From NCBI GenBank assembly GCA_045402695.1, contig JAWPNA010000126.1, forward strand, positions 1 to 20,318: 20,318 nucleotides of DNA, given 5' to 3'. Below the pieces are notes generated by a model that worked only from the letters and a program-made list of their open reading frames with translations, ran no database searches and was not told the origin of the DNA. Below are positions 1 to 7,713 of the stretch, piece after piece. This stretch comes from JAWPNA01 sp045402695. GTDB lineage: Bacteria; Acidobacteriota; Polarisedimenticolia; JACPZX01; DASXTC01. Position 1 is the stretch's first letter, and each line of letters opens with the position of its first letter. Both the position numbers and the translations under genes were made by a program.

Positions 1-37
1 CCTTACCGTGCACGCTCCCCGTCACTCCATCGCGCAT
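1..37 (-). CDS. Start of an unidentified gene leaving the left edge
   Basis: An ATG at 37 reading leftwards is preceded by a strong ribosome binding site: GGAGG (the reverse complement of 44-48) sits 6 nt upstream. The frame stays open to the window edge and gives only 12 residues (MRDGVTGSVHGK). That is too few to assign a family or function. The gene would be divergent from the aspartoacylase-like gene at 164, with about 125 bp between them for both promoters. The main support is the ribosome binding site and its spacing. It could be chance, because purine-rich runs are common here and the adjoining sequence at 49-62 is a simple GGCC run. Confidence 0.4.
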   Translation of the reverse strand, partial: MRDGVTGSVHGK

Positions 38-163
38 CAGTATCCTCCGGCCGGCCGGCCCGCCTGCCGCCCACCGGGTATCCTGTCATAGAATGGTCGC
101 GCGGCGGAATAGCTCAAGAATTCATCGCGTCCATTCAGCGTTCGCGGCCCAACGGAGGTGATC

Positions 164-1237
164 ATGCATCGCATCATCCTGCTCGCCCTGTCGTTCGTGG
201 TCCCGGCCTCGACGGCTGCCGCCCGTGCGGATCTCATCGTCGGGTCGATCACCGCGCCGCCGGGACATGCCGTCTCCGGATGGCTCGATGTCCCCGGCGG
301 GACCGACCCGAACAACCCCGCCGAGCAGGCGACGAGAATCCCGGTGACCGTGGTGAACGGCGCGCGGTCGGGCCCTGTGCTGGCACTGGTGGCCGGCACG
401 CACGGCTACGAGTACACCTCAATCATCGCGCTGCAGCGCGTGGCCTCCCGCCTCGACCCATCCCGCATGAAGGGCTCGGTCATCCTGGTTCACATGGCCA
501 ACCCGCCGGGGTTCTTCGGCCGCCGCGTCTACTATGGTCCCGACGGCAAGAACCTCAACCGCGTCTATCCAGGGCACGCCGGAGGCACGGTCAGCGACCG
601 GATCGCGGACGTCATCACGCGCGAGGTGATCGGCAAGTGCACGCACCTGGCCGACATGCACTGCGGCGACGGCAACGAGTCGCTGCGCCCCTACTCGTAC
701 TGGATGGTGAGCGGCAACGCGACGGTTGACGAAGCGAGCAAGGAGATGGCTCTGGCGTTCGGTCTCGATCACATCGTCATCGATCGGGACCGCCCGAAGG
801 ATCCGGCCAGGAGCGTCTACACCGCCGACACGGCGATCCTGCGGGGCAAGCCGGCCATCACGACCGAGTCGGGAGGCATGGGCCTCACGGACGAGCCGTC
901 GGTGGGCGCGCACGAGGCCGGCGCGCTGAGCCTCGTCAACCACCTCGGGATCATGGATGCGCCCTCCGTGCGCGTGGAGAAGCCACTGTGGGTCACGCGC
1001 GCCGAAGTCCTGCGCGCTCCCGTGGCCGGCGTGTGGCGCCCCGCCGTGGAGAAAATGCAGTCGGTGGCGGCCGGGACGCTCATCGGCCGGATCACCGATC
1101 CGTTCGGCAAGCTCCTTCGCGAGGTCAAGGCGCCGTTCGCCGGAGAAGTTCTTTACGTGGTCGACACCCCTCCCATTGGTGAGGGGGAGCCGCTCGGCTT
1201 CGTGGGGCGGATCGAGGAAGGCGAACCCCGACCCTGA
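164..1237 (+). CDS. Secreted succinylglutamate desuccinylase/aspartoacylase family protein
   Basis: This is a 357-residue zinc carboxypeptidase-like (M14-related) amidohydrolase of the AstE/ASPA type, expected to release an acyl group from an N-acyl amino acid or similar amide. Zinc ligands are visible as the HGYE motif (H80, E83) and H166 in ADMHCGD. The family motif DGKNLNRVYPG lies at about 127-137, and E235 in ITTESGG is the likely catalytic acid. The last ~80 residues form the beta-rich C-terminal domain usual in the family. The first ~20 residues (a hydrophobic run ending ASTAAARA) look like a signal peptide, so the protein is probably periplasmic. The ATG at 164 is chosen over the GTG at 158 because GGAGG (154-158) lies 5 nt before it and overlaps the GTG. 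A TAGAAT at 89-94 could be a -10 box but has no -35. The substrate is unknown. Confidence 0.85.
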   Translation: MHRIILLALSFVVPASTAAARADLIVGSITAPPGHAVSGWLDVPGGTDPNNPAEQATRIPVTVVNGARSGPVLALVAGTHGYEYTSIIALQRVASRLDPSRMKGSVILVHMANPPGFFGRRVYYGPDGKNLNRVYPGHAGGTVSDRIADVITREVIGKCTHLADMHCGDGNESLRPYSYWMVSGNATVDEASKEMALAFGLDHIVIDRDRPKDPARSVYTADTAILRGKPAITTESGGMGLTDEPSVGAHEAGALSLVNHLGIMDAPSVRVEKPLWVTRAEVLRAPVAGVWRPAVEKMQSVAAGTLIGRITDPFGKLLREVKAPFAGEVLYVVDTPPIGEGEPLGFVGRIEEGEPRP

Positions 1238-1279
1238 CGCCGGCCCCGGGAGAAGCTGCTCGGGACCATCGTTTGAGGA

Positions 1280-1411
1280 GTGTGTCCGAGTCATGGCTTG
1301 GGCCGCACGCATGCCGGCGTCCACGAGGACGTGCGCGTGCAGCATGTGGCGGAGGCCGGCTCCCGCGGGACGCAGGCCCACGTCGTAGTGGGATTGAAGT
1401 ACTTCACCTGA
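1280..1411 (+). pseudogene. Short ORF resembling the last strands of an outer-membrane barrel (possible remnant)
   Basis: A 43-codon reading frame lies in the otherwise noncoding stretch between the aspartoacylase-like gene and fumarase. Its end, HVVVGLKYFT, alternates like a closing beta-strand of an outer-membrane barrel, and the preceding segment is acidic and loop-like (VHEDVRVQ). An in-frame stop at 1274-1276 prevents a longer protein. The GTG at 1280 has no properly spaced ribosome binding site, since GAGGA abuts it directly. It may be the 3' remnant of a deleted gene, a very small gene, or chance. No homologue was recognised. Confidence 0.2.
1395..1406. promoter_or_regulatory. 12-bp perfect palindrome upstream of the fumarase promoter
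   Basis: TGAAGTACTTCA is a perfect palindrome centred about 50 bp before the predicted transcription start of the fumarase gene and just upstream of its -35 box. That is a usual place for an activator or repressor site. No known regulator's consensus was recognised. A 12-bp palindrome can occur by chance, so this is suggestive only. Confidence 0.3.
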
Positions 1412-1414
1412 TCG

Positions 1415-1443
1415 TCGACAGTGAAAGTCCGATCCACTAGCAT
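1415..1443 (+). promoter_or_regulatory. Predicted sigma70-type promoter of the fumarase gene
   Basis: The -35 box TCGACA (1415-1420) matches TTGACA in 5 of 6 positions. The -10 box TAGCAT (1438-1443) matches TATAAT in 4 of 6, with a 17-bp spacer. Transcription would start near 1450, giving a short leader that still contains the GAGG ribosome binding site at 1458-1461. Confidence 0.45.
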
Positions 1444-1466
1444 GGATGGGATTCTCCGAGGCACGC

Positions 1467-3080
1467 ATGCCCGAATTCGTCTACCAAGATCCTTTTCCCC
1501 TGGGCCCTGACACCACGAGATACCGCCTGCTGACGAAGGACCATGTGTCGGTGGCGCGATTCGAGTGGGCCGAAATCCTCAAGGTGGAGCCCGCGGCGCT
1601 CCAGCAGCTCGCCCGCGAGGCGCTGCGCGACATTTCCTTTTTGCTGCGGCCCGCGCACCTGGAGAAGGTGGCGGCCATCCTGAGCGACCCCGAGGCCTCT
1701 GCCAACGACCGCGGCGTGGCGCTCGCGATGCTGCGCAACGCCGAGATCGCCGCGCACTTCGTGCTGCCGTTCTGCCAGGATACGGGCACCGCCACGGTCA
1801 TCGGCAAGAAGGGACAGAACGTCTGGACCGGCGCGAAGGACGAAGAGCACCTCTCGCGCGGGATCTACGAGACCTTCCAGAAGGAGAACCTGCGCTACTC
1901 GCAGACCGTCCCGCTCCAGATGTACGAGGAGAAGAACTCGGGCACGAACCTCCCGGCGCAGATCGATCTGTACGCCACCACCGGGATGACGTACGAGTTC
2001 CTCTTCGTCGCCAAGGGAGGCGGGTCCGCCAACAAGACCTTCCTGTTCCAGGAGACGAAGGCGGTGTTGAACCCCGAGAGCCTGGAGGCGTTCCTCACCG
2101 ACAAGATGAAGAGCCTCGGTACGGCGGCCTGCCCGCCGTATCACCTGGCCTTCGTCATCGGCGGGACGTCGGCGGAGGCGTGCCTCAAGACGGTGAAGCT
2201 GGCCACGGCTGGGTATCTGGATGGGCTGCCCGCGGCCGGCGGCATCGATGGCCAGGCTTTCCGCGACCCGGAGCTGGAGGGGCGGATGTTCCAGGCGGCG
2301 TGCAAGGTCGGGTACGGTGCCCAGTTTGGCGGCAAGTATTTCGCCCTCGACGTGAGGGTCGTGCGACTGCCGCGCCACGGGGCCTCCTGCCCGATCGGGA
2401 TCGGGGTCTCCTGCTCGGCCGACCGGAACATCAAGGGACGCATCGACAAAGACGGCCTCTGGCTGGAGGAGCTGGAGAGAAATCCCGGTCGATTCATCCC
2501 GCGGGAGCACCGGGGCGCCGGCGATGGCGCGGCGGTCCGGATCGATCTGAACCGGCCGATGAAGGAGATCCTCGCCGAGCTGACGAAGCACCCGGTGACC
2601 ACCCGGCTGTCTCTGACCGGGCCGATGGTCGTCGCCCGCGACATCGCGCACGCGAAGCTCAAGGAGCGGCTCGATCGCGGCGAGCCTCTCCCCCGGTATT
2701 TCAAGGACCACCCGATCTACTACGCCGGCCCCGCCAAGACCCCCGAGGGAATGCCGTCGGGATCGTTCGGGCCCACGACCGCCGGCCGCATGGACGCCTA
2801 CGTGGACCTCTTCCAGTCTCGCGGCGGATCGCTCGTCATGATCGCCAAGGGGAACCGCGGCCTCCAGGTCGCCGATGCCTGCAAGAAACACGGAGGCTTC
2901 TATCTCGGCTCGATGGGCGGCCCGGCGGCGCTGCTGGCCCAGGAGCACATCCGCAAGGTCGAGGTGCTGGCGTATCCCGAGCTGGGCATGGAAGCGATCT
3001 ACCGCATCGAGGTGGAGGAGTTCCCGGCGTTCATTCTAATCGACGACAAGGGAAACGACTTCTTCCGTCAGATCGTCTGA
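1467..3080 (+). CDS. fumA: Class I fumarate hydratase (4Fe-4S fumarase)
   Basis: This 537-residue cytoplasmic enzyme interconverts fumarate and L-malate in the TCA cycle and is the oxygen-sensitive iron-sulfur type, unrelated to class II FumC. The N-terminus (FVYQDPFPLG, YRLLTKDHVSV) is typical of the family. Cluster-ligand cysteines are at C103 (PFCQDTGTA), C222 and C316, matching the spacing of the ligands in E. coli FumA. The C-terminal domain carries SGSFGPTTAGRMD (about 431-443) and KGNRG (about 461-465), both conserved active-site segments. The length matches the family (~548). The ATG at 1467 is preferred over that at 1446 because GAGG lies 5 nt before it and the family N-terminus begins there. 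It ends 22 bp from the converging DUF5916 gene, with no clear terminator between them. Confidence 0.96.
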   Translation: MPEFVYQDPFPLGPDTTRYRLLTKDHVSVARFEWAEILKVEPAALQQLAREALRDISFLLRPAHLEKVAAILSDPEASANDRGVALAMLRNAEIAAHFVLPFCQDTGTATVIGKKGQNVWTGAKDEEHLSRGIYETFQKENLRYSQTVPLQMYEEKNSGTNLPAQIDLYATTGMTYEFLFVAKGGGSANKTFLFQETKAVLNPESLEAFLTDKMKSLGTAACPPYHLAFVIGGTSAEACLKTVKLATAGYLDGLPAAGGIDGQAFRDPELEGRMFQAACKVGYGAQFGGKYFALDVRVVRLPRHGASCPIGIGVSCSADRNIKGRIDKDGLWLEELERNPGRFIPREHRGAGDGAAVRIDLNRPMKEILAELTKHPVTTRLSLTGPMVVARDIAHAKLKERLDRGEPLPRYFKDHPIYYAGPAKTPEGMPSGSFGPTTAGRMDAYVDLFQSRGGSLVMIAKGNRGLQVADACKKHGGFYLGSMGGPAALLAQEHIRKVEVLAYPELGMEAIYRIEVEEFPAFILIDDKGNDFFRQIV

Positions 3081-3102
3081 TCGCCGGAGTCGTCCGCCCC
3101 CG

Positions 3103-5442
3103 TCAGAACGCCATCAGGTAGGTGAACTTGACCGTGAACGTGCGGTCCACCTTGTCGGTGGGCAGCCCCTCGATGTCGCGCCGCTCGTTGTATACCACGT
3201 AGATGTCGGATCCCGGCCGGTACTTGTAGTTGAACCTCAGGTTCGAGGAGAAATCCTCCGTGTCGGTGTTGTACTGCAGCAACGAATCGAAGAACATCCG
3301 GGTGGTGACGCTGGCGGCGAACCGCGCGCGGATCAGCGTGAAGTTGAACTCGGACGCCGGCAGGCGCGGCAAGTTCGGATCGCCGGGGTCGCCGGGTTCC
3401 ATGGCAGGCCGCGAGGGAAGATCGATCTGAGTGCGGCTCACGCCGAGGTTCGTCTTGAAGTGCTTCGAGAGCCTGGCGACACCGGTGACGTCGGCCCGGA
3501 GGAATCGGCCGTCGAAGAAGTCGCCGAACTCCGCGAAAACAGATCCCGAAAAAACGCGGCTGCTGTCTCCCTCGTAGAGAACCAGGTACTGGTTCATGTG
3601 GTAAGCCCCCGGACGGACCTCGACATCGTCTTTCGGATCGTCGGGATCGCCCTCGTCCAGGACGAAGGTATCGAGCAGCTCGTCGAAGGCCGGGTTGAAT
3701 CCTCCCTCGACCTCAGATCCGTTCTTGAACTCCAGTGACGTCGCCCAGTGCTGCCGGCGCGTGGCCAGCTCATGGCCCTGGTCCATCGTGTAGGTGAAGC
3801 GCGCGTGCGGCTCGATACGCCGCACGAGGGCGGTGTCTGATCTCTTCGACCATCCCAGGAAACTCTCCACCTCCTCGATTCCCACGCGCTGCACGAACCC
3901 GGCCTCGGGATTGAACCCCTCGCCGATGTCCCTGTAGAAGAACTGCACGTCCCATCGATCGTCGCTCCATGTGGCGTAGGCGTTGCCTTCACCCTGACCG
4001 CTGTCCGCCCCCGGCGTGCGCGTGGCCAGCAGCGAGCCTCCGAACTTGAGGTTCTGCAGCACCGAGAAGTTCAGGTCGGCCCCGTACGTGCGGTTCCAGT
4101 GGATGTCGTCGTCCGGGTCGTTCGGGTCGCCGGCGTCGTTTGGCCCGGCGGGCTCCTTGCCGGCGCCGATGAATCCCCAGTTGGACCGGGTCAGGATGTC
4201 GCGGCTGACGCGCAGGACGGTGACGTTGGTCTGCGGATCGCCCGCGTCGCGATCCTGGTTGACCGTCAGGAAGCCCAGGTTGTAGCGGCCCATCCGGCCC
4301 ACCAGCTTCACGCCCCCCTGCAGCGGCAAGGGCGTGTTGGCCCCGGGCGACAGGCCGATGCGGCGACTGAAGAATGGAATGATGCCGGGGCCCGCGCCGG
4401 GCCCGCTCCTGTTGTAGCCGAAGTCGAAGTATCCGGTGGACTCCAGGAAGAACTCGCGCTTCTCGGGGAAGAAGAGCGGGAACCGCGTGATGTTGACCTG
4501 CACGTCGTCCACCTCGGTCTCGGCGAAGTCGGTGTTGACCGTGAGCACCGCGGCCAGATTCGGCGTGACGTCGTAGCGCGCATCCAGACCGAACTCACCC
4601 GTCCCATCGGCCGCCTCCTCGCCGAGTGTCGGCCGCCTGGCGACGCCGCCCAGGACGTACGGCTTGACCGCGAGGCTCTTCCCCTGGCGGATGCCTTCAA
4701 GCCCCGTGAGCTCGCCTGCCCTGGAGATCCTGAACCTATCCTCGCTGCGCGGGATCGGAGCCCAGAAGACGTCCTCGGCGTTGCGCCGGATGAACCGCCA
4801 GATCTGGAGGCCCCAGGGGTTCGTCTCCCGCGGATCGAAGTGCAGCGTCTTGAACGGGATCACCATCTCGGTGCTCCAGCCCCGCCGCGTGACGCGGCTG
4901 GCCGCCTCCCACACACCGTCCCAGTCGAACGACCGCACGCGCCCCTCGTCGTAGATCAATGCGTCCGAGCGCGCGCCGTTTGGGTTGGTCTCGAAGTAGA
5001 AGGCGTTGCGCCGGTCGTGGTAGGTGTCGAGCAGCACGGCGAACAGGTCGTCGTCGCTCAGATTGCCGTCCTCCTTCATCTCCCGCGCGATGATCTTGCC
5101 GGGGTCGGAGTCGAGCATCTCCGCGCCGATGTAGAGGTGCTCCTCGTCGAACAGGATGCGCACCTCTGCGGGCTGCGTGGCGGGCGCCCCTTCGGCGGGC
5201 AGCCGCTGCGTGAAGGAGGTGATCGGCTCGGCCGTTCGCCACGCGGTCTCGTCGAGCATCCCGTCGGCCGTGATGGGGCCGTAGGCTCTCACGGCGCGCG
5301 CGCTGCGTGCCGCGCCGCCGGGAGGGGCCGGCTCCTGATTCTGGGCGGCGTCGGGGGCGGGTCCGGCCGCCAGCATGAGGAGCGCGGGCGCAACCGCCAG
5401 CAGGGCGCGCCCCGAGGGCGGCCTGGCAAAACTCAGGCCCAT
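3103..5442 (-). CDS. CBM9-like domain / DUF5916 outer-membrane beta-barrel protein
   Basis: This is a 779-residue predicted outer-membrane protein. Residues 1-33 form a signal peptide (hydrophobic ALLAVAPALLMLAAG). Residues ~52-235 resemble a carbohydrate-binding family 9-like domain, with AYGPITADGMLDETAW, LYIGAEMLDSDPGKI, NAFYFETNPNGARSDALI and WGLQIWRFIRR. From ~275 to the end is the DUF5916 barrel, closing with an aromatic-rich strand and a terminal Phe, as BAM substrates do. Extracellular loops hold repeated acidic Gly-Asp-Pro runs. The family's function is not established; saccharide or glycan uptake is a guess from the binding domain. The in-frame extension upstream of 5442 runs antisense to asnA and is excluded. 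A GAGGAG stands 13 nt before the ATG, which is farther than ideal, so the exact start is less certain than the gene. Confidence 0.88.
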   Translation of the reverse strand: MGLSFARPPSGRALLAVAPALLMLAAGPAPDAAQNQEPAPPGGAARSARAVRAYGPITADGMLDETAWRTAEPITSFTQRLPAEGAPATQPAEVRILFDEEHLYIGAEMLDSDPGKIIAREMKEDGNLSDDDLFAVLLDTYHDRRNAFYFETNPNGARSDALIYDEGRVRSFDWDGVWEAASRVTRRGWSTEMVIPFKTLHFDPRETNPWGLQIWRFIRRNAEDVFWAPIPRSEDRFRISRAGELTGLEGIRQGKSLAVKPYVLGGVARRPTLGEEAADGTGEFGLDARYDVTPNLAAVLTVNTDFAETEVDDVQVNITRFPLFFPEKREFFLESTGYFDFGYNRSGPGAGPGIIPFFSRRIGLSPGANTPLPLQGGVKLVGRMGRYNLGFLTVNQDRDAGDPQTNVTVLRVSRDILTRSNWGFIGAGKEPAGPNDAGDPNDPDDDIHWNRTYGADLNFSVLQNLKFGGSLLATRTPGADSGQGEGNAYATWSDDRWDVQFFYRDIGEGFNPEAGFVQRVGIEEVESFLGWSKRSDTALVRRIEPHARFTYTMDQGHELATRRQHWATSLEFKNGSEVEGGFNPAFDELLDTFVLDEGDPDDPKDDVEVRPGAYHMNQYLVLYEGDSSRVFSGSVFAEFGDFFDGRFLRADVTGVARLSKHFKTNLGVSRTQIDLPSRPAMEPGDPGDPNLPRLPASEFNFTLIRARFAASVTTRMFFDSLLQYNTDTEDFSSNLRFNYKYRPGSDIYVVYNERRDIEGLPTDKVDRTFTVKFTYLMAF

Positions 5443-5489
5443 GGCGGAATGGCGTCTCCTCGTGAGTGAAAGGGGGTGGAGCGCGCGCC

Positions 5490-5519
5490 ATCTTACGGAC
5501 CCTCCACGGAGGCTGTCAA
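5490..5519 (-). promoter_or_regulatory. Predicted promoter of the DUF5916 gene
   Basis: On the minus strand there is a perfect -35 box TTGACA (reverse complement of 5514-5519), an 18-bp spacer and a -10 box TAAGAT (5490-5495), which matches 4 of 6. Transcription would start near 5483, about 40 nt before the start codon. The promoter sits in the 98-bp gap after asnA, so the barrel gene is probably expressed independently. Confidence 0.5.
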
Positions 5520-5540
5520 TCGCATTGCTGCTCCCGACCG

Positions 5541-6671
5541 TCACTCGACGACGTGGATGTTCCTCTTGCGGCACATCTCCTTGAGGATCTTCGGCCACAC
5601 CGTCACGCTGACCTCCCCGAGATGCGCTTTCTTGAGCAGCAGCATCACGGTGCGAGACTGCCCGATCCCGCCTCCGATGCTGGGCGGCAGCTCGCCCTTG
5701 AGGATACCCTGGTGGTACGGGTACTTCAGGAAGCCGAGCTGCCCCGTGAACTCGAGCTGCTTGCGCAGCGTCTCGGCATTGACGCGGATCCCCATGGAAC
5801 TCAGCTCGTGGCGGCGCTTCGTCACCGGGTTCCAGGCCAGGATGTCCCCGTTGAGGCCATGCATCGGCTGGCCGCTTGCCGAGCGAGTCTCGGTGATCCA
5901 GTCGTCGTAGTCCGCCGCGCGCATCTCGTGAGGGTAGCCATCCTTCAACGTCCACCCGATCCCGTAGATGAAGACGGCTTGATGTTCTTTCAGGATCTCG
6001 GTCTCGCGCGCTTTGCGCGGAAGATCGGGATAACGGTCCAGGATCTCCTCGGCGTGCAGGAATGTGAGTTTGTCGGGAAGGCCCGGGTATTGACGCGTCC
6101 GGAGCCGGGGGAACAGATCCAGGATGTATGTTTCGGCCCCCTTCAGCACCTTCCAGATCGACTCCACCGTGCGCCTGAGGAAACCCAGGTTGCGCTGATC
6201 AGGCGTGATGACCCTCTCCCAGTCCCACTGATCCACGTAGGCGCTGTGGTCGTGATCGAGGAAGTAGTCCTTGCGGATGGCCCGCATGTCGGTGATGAGT
6301 CCTTCACCGATCTCCATCCCGAACTGCTTGAGGGCGTAGCGCTTCCATTTGGTGGCCGCCTGGACGATCTGTGCATCGATCGGGTTCACGTTACGGTCGT
6401 TCGTGATGTGGAACTGGATCGGCGTGCGCGAGCCGTCACGGTCGAGGTAGTCGTTCATTCCGCTCTCGGCGTCCACGATGAGCGGCACCTCGACGCGCAT
6501 CAAGTTCAGCTCCTTGCACAGGTTGTCCTCGATGCAGCGCTTGAGCAGGGTGATGGCCTTCTGAGTCTCCTTCGGCGTCAAGAGCGAAGAATAGTCGGTG
6601 GGAAGGACGCGCTCGATCTCCTCGTAGGTGCCGATACCCGGCCCCGCGAGATCCGCCTGCTTGCTGAGCAT
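5541..6671 (-). CDS. asnA: Aspartate--ammonia ligase (AsnA-type asparagine synthetase)
   Basis: This 376-residue cytoplasmic enzyme makes asparagine from aspartate, ATP and free ammonia. It belongs to the class II aminoacyl-tRNA-synthetase-like fold and is distinct from glutamine-dependent AsnB. Family segments seen in order are AATKWKRYAL (~105-114), YVDQWDWERV (~145-154), FLHAEEILDRYPDL (~204-217), RAADYDDW (~251-258), HGLNGDILAWNP (~271-282), ELSSMGIRV (~289-297) and PPSIGGGIGQSR (~329-340). It is about 45 residues longer than E. coli AsnA (330). Part of the excess is an N-terminal stretch before the TPKETQKAI segment. The ATG at 6671 has a G-rich run about 6 nt before it. The ATG at 6689 lacks one, and the longest in-frame start (6848) would coincide with the predicted -35 box, so both were rejected. 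Confidence 0.95.
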   Translation of the reverse strand: MLSKQADLAGPGIGTYEEIERVLPTDYSSLLTPKETQKAITLLKRCIEDNLCKELNLMRVEVPLIVDAESGMNDYLDRDGSRTPIQFHITNDRNVNPIDAQIVQAATKWKRYALKQFGMEIGEGLITDMRAIRKDYFLDHDHSAYVDQWDWERVITPDQRNLGFLRRTVESIWKVLKGAETYILDLFPRLRTRQYPGLPDKLTFLHAEEILDRYPDLPRKARETEILKEHQAVFIYGIGWTLKDGYPHEMRAADYDDWITETRSASGQPMHGLNGDILAWNPVTKRRHELSSMGIRVNAETLRKQLEFTGQLGFLKYPYHQGILKGELPPSIGGGIGQSRTVMLLLKKAHLGEVSVTVWPKILKEMCRKRNIHVVE

Positions 6672-6812
6672 ACTTGACCCCCAGGTCATGTGGACGCCGG
6701 GAACTGAGGCGGGCTCCCGCCGTGGGCGGCCGGCGGGGGAGGGACGGTCGTCCCGCAGCGGAAACAGAGGGGAGAACGGTCCGCCTCCGCGCCGCGGAGC
6801 CTGTTGTCTGCC
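6672..6812 (-). promoter_or_regulatory. asnA: Long structured 5' leader of asnA
   Basis: If the TATAAT at 6819-6824 is used, asnA has a leader of about 140 nt. Read on the minus strand it contains hairpins at 6785-6799 (7-bp stem, 1-nt spacer), 6741-6754 (6-bp stem, 2-nt loop), 6717-6729 (CCGCC/GGCGG, 3-nt loop) and 6708-6721 (GGCGGG/CCCGCC, 2-nt loop). The last two share GGCGG, so they cannot form together. This resembles an alternative-fold regulatory leader. GC-rich DNA forms hairpins readily and no known riboswitch was recognised. Confidence 0.3.
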
Positions 6813-6818
6813 GGCCGG

Positions 6819-6848
6819 ATTATAGATCGCCCGACCAAGCGGCGTCAC
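6819..6848 (-). promoter_or_regulatory. asnA: Predicted promoter of asnA
   Basis: The minus strand has a perfect -10 box TATAAT (reverse complement of 6819-6824) and a -35 box GTGACG (6843-6848), which matches TTGACA in 4 of 6 positions, with an 18-bp spacer. A perfect TATAAT is rare in sequence this GC-rich, which is the main support. Confidence 0.5.
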
Positions 6849-6852
6849 GCAG

Positions 6853-6870
6853 CCAGGGCCGTTGCCCTGG
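6853..6870 (-). terminator. Possible hairpin terminator after the AtuA/hydratase operon
   Basis: A perfect 7-bp stem (CCAGGGC / GCCCTGG) with a 4-nt loop lies about 45 nt beyond the stop of the enoyl-CoA hydratase gene and just before the asnA promoter. No U-run follows, so a classical Rho-independent terminator is not shown. Its position between two transcription units is the main argument. Confidence 0.28.
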
Positions 6871-6915
6871 GCGCTGACGACGGTGCACTGGGGAGCTCGC
6901 TTCGATGCGATCGCT

Positions 6916-7713
6916 TCAACGACCCTTGAAGACGGGATCGCGCTTCTCGAGGAACGCCTTCAGCGCCTCGAGACGATCCTCCGTGGGAAGAACGCCTTCG
7001 TAGCAGCGCCTCTCGTGCTCCAGCGCTTCTGACAGCGGCAGATCGACTCCATGGTCCACGGCCCGTTTGGCCAGGCGGACCGCCACGGGTCCGTTGGCGG
7101 CGATCGAGTGCGCCAGCGCTCGTGCCGCCTCGAGCCCTTGCCCGGCCGGAGCCACTTGATCCACGGCGCCGTCCTCGAGCGCCTCGCGCGCCGCGTGCAT
7201 CCGCGCTGTGAAGATCCATCGCTTGGCGCGTGCGGGGCCCACCAGGCGGGGCAACCTCTGCGTGCCGCCGGCTCCCGGGAGGATGGCGAGGGCCGTCTCG
7301 CGCAGCCCCAACGTCGCTTGCTCCTCGGCGATCCTCAGGTCGCAAGCGAGCGCCAGCTCCATGCCTCCTCCGGCGGCGACTCCCTGTACGACGGCAATGG
7401 TGGGCATGGGAAGCGACGCGATCCGCACGAAGGTGCCGGACAGGTATGGCACCCACATGCGGACGTCCTCCTCGGACATCGTCTGGCGTTCCTTCAGGTC
7501 GGCCCCCGCGCTGAAGCACTTCCCTACCGCCGCCAGGATGACCGCCCGCGCAATCTTCTCCAGGGGCGCCGCCTCCAGACGCGCGCACACCGTGTTGAGG
7601 TCGTCAATCACCTCGCGACCCAGGGCGTTGACGGGCGGCCGGTTCAGCGTGGCCACCACGACACCGCCCTCCTCCACATCGTATTTAATGTGTCTCAGGG
7701 CGGGGCTGATCAT
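6916..7713 (-). CDS. Enoyl-CoA hydratase, AUH/LiuC (methylglutaconyl-CoA hydratase)-like
   Basis: This is a 265-residue crotonase-superfamily enzyme that adds water across a 2,3-double bond of an acyl-CoA. The oxyanion-hole segment is FSAGADLKER (67-76), and both catalytic glutamates of hydratases are present: E119 in AGGGMELALACD and E139 in the segment before LPGAGGTQRLPR. The ADLKER segment and the ending PTEDRLEALKAF..KRDPVFKGR closely resemble human AUH and bacterial LiuC, which hydrate 3-methylglutaconyl-CoA after 3-methylcrotonyl-CoA carboxylase. The divergent carboxylase genes next door fit that role. The ATG overlaps the preceding stop as ATGA, so it is translationally coupled and last in its operon. 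Another branched or unsaturated acyl-CoA substrate is possible. Confidence 0.88.
   Translation of the reverse strand: MISPALRHIKYDVEEGGVVVATLNRPPVNALGREVIDDLNTVCARLEAAPLEKIARAVILAAVGKCFSAGADLKERQTMSEEDVRMWVPYLSGTFVRIASLPMPTIAVVQGVAAGGGMELALACDLRIAEEQATLGLRETALAILPGAGGTQRLPRLVGPARAKRWIFTARMHAAREALEDGAVDQVAPAGQGLEAARALAHSIAANGPVAVRLAKRAVDHGVDLPLSEALEHERRCYEGVLPTEDRLEALKAFLEKRDPVFKGR

Noticed and set aside
49..62. GGCC-rich run as a repeat element or site
   Set aside because: A short simple-sequence run in GC-rich DNA with no second copy seen in the window.
1437..2948. Long minus-strand open frame opposite the fumarase gene
   Set aside because: High-GC shadow: its translation has no recognisable domain and is rich in Arg, Ala, Gly and His, while the plus strand encodes a clear fumarase.
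4099..5469. 456-codon plus-strand open frame opposite the DUF5916 gene
   Set aside because: Antisense shadow with no domain; the minus strand has a signal peptide, CBM9-like domain and barrel end.
5443..5955. In-frame N-terminal extension of the DUF5916 gene
   Set aside because: It lies antisense to asnA, passes across the predicted promoter, and would bury the signal peptide inside the protein.
6672..6848. In-frame N-terminal extension of AsnA
   Set aside because: It would start at the predicted -35 box, has low-complexity Pro/Arg/Gly composition and is absent from the family.
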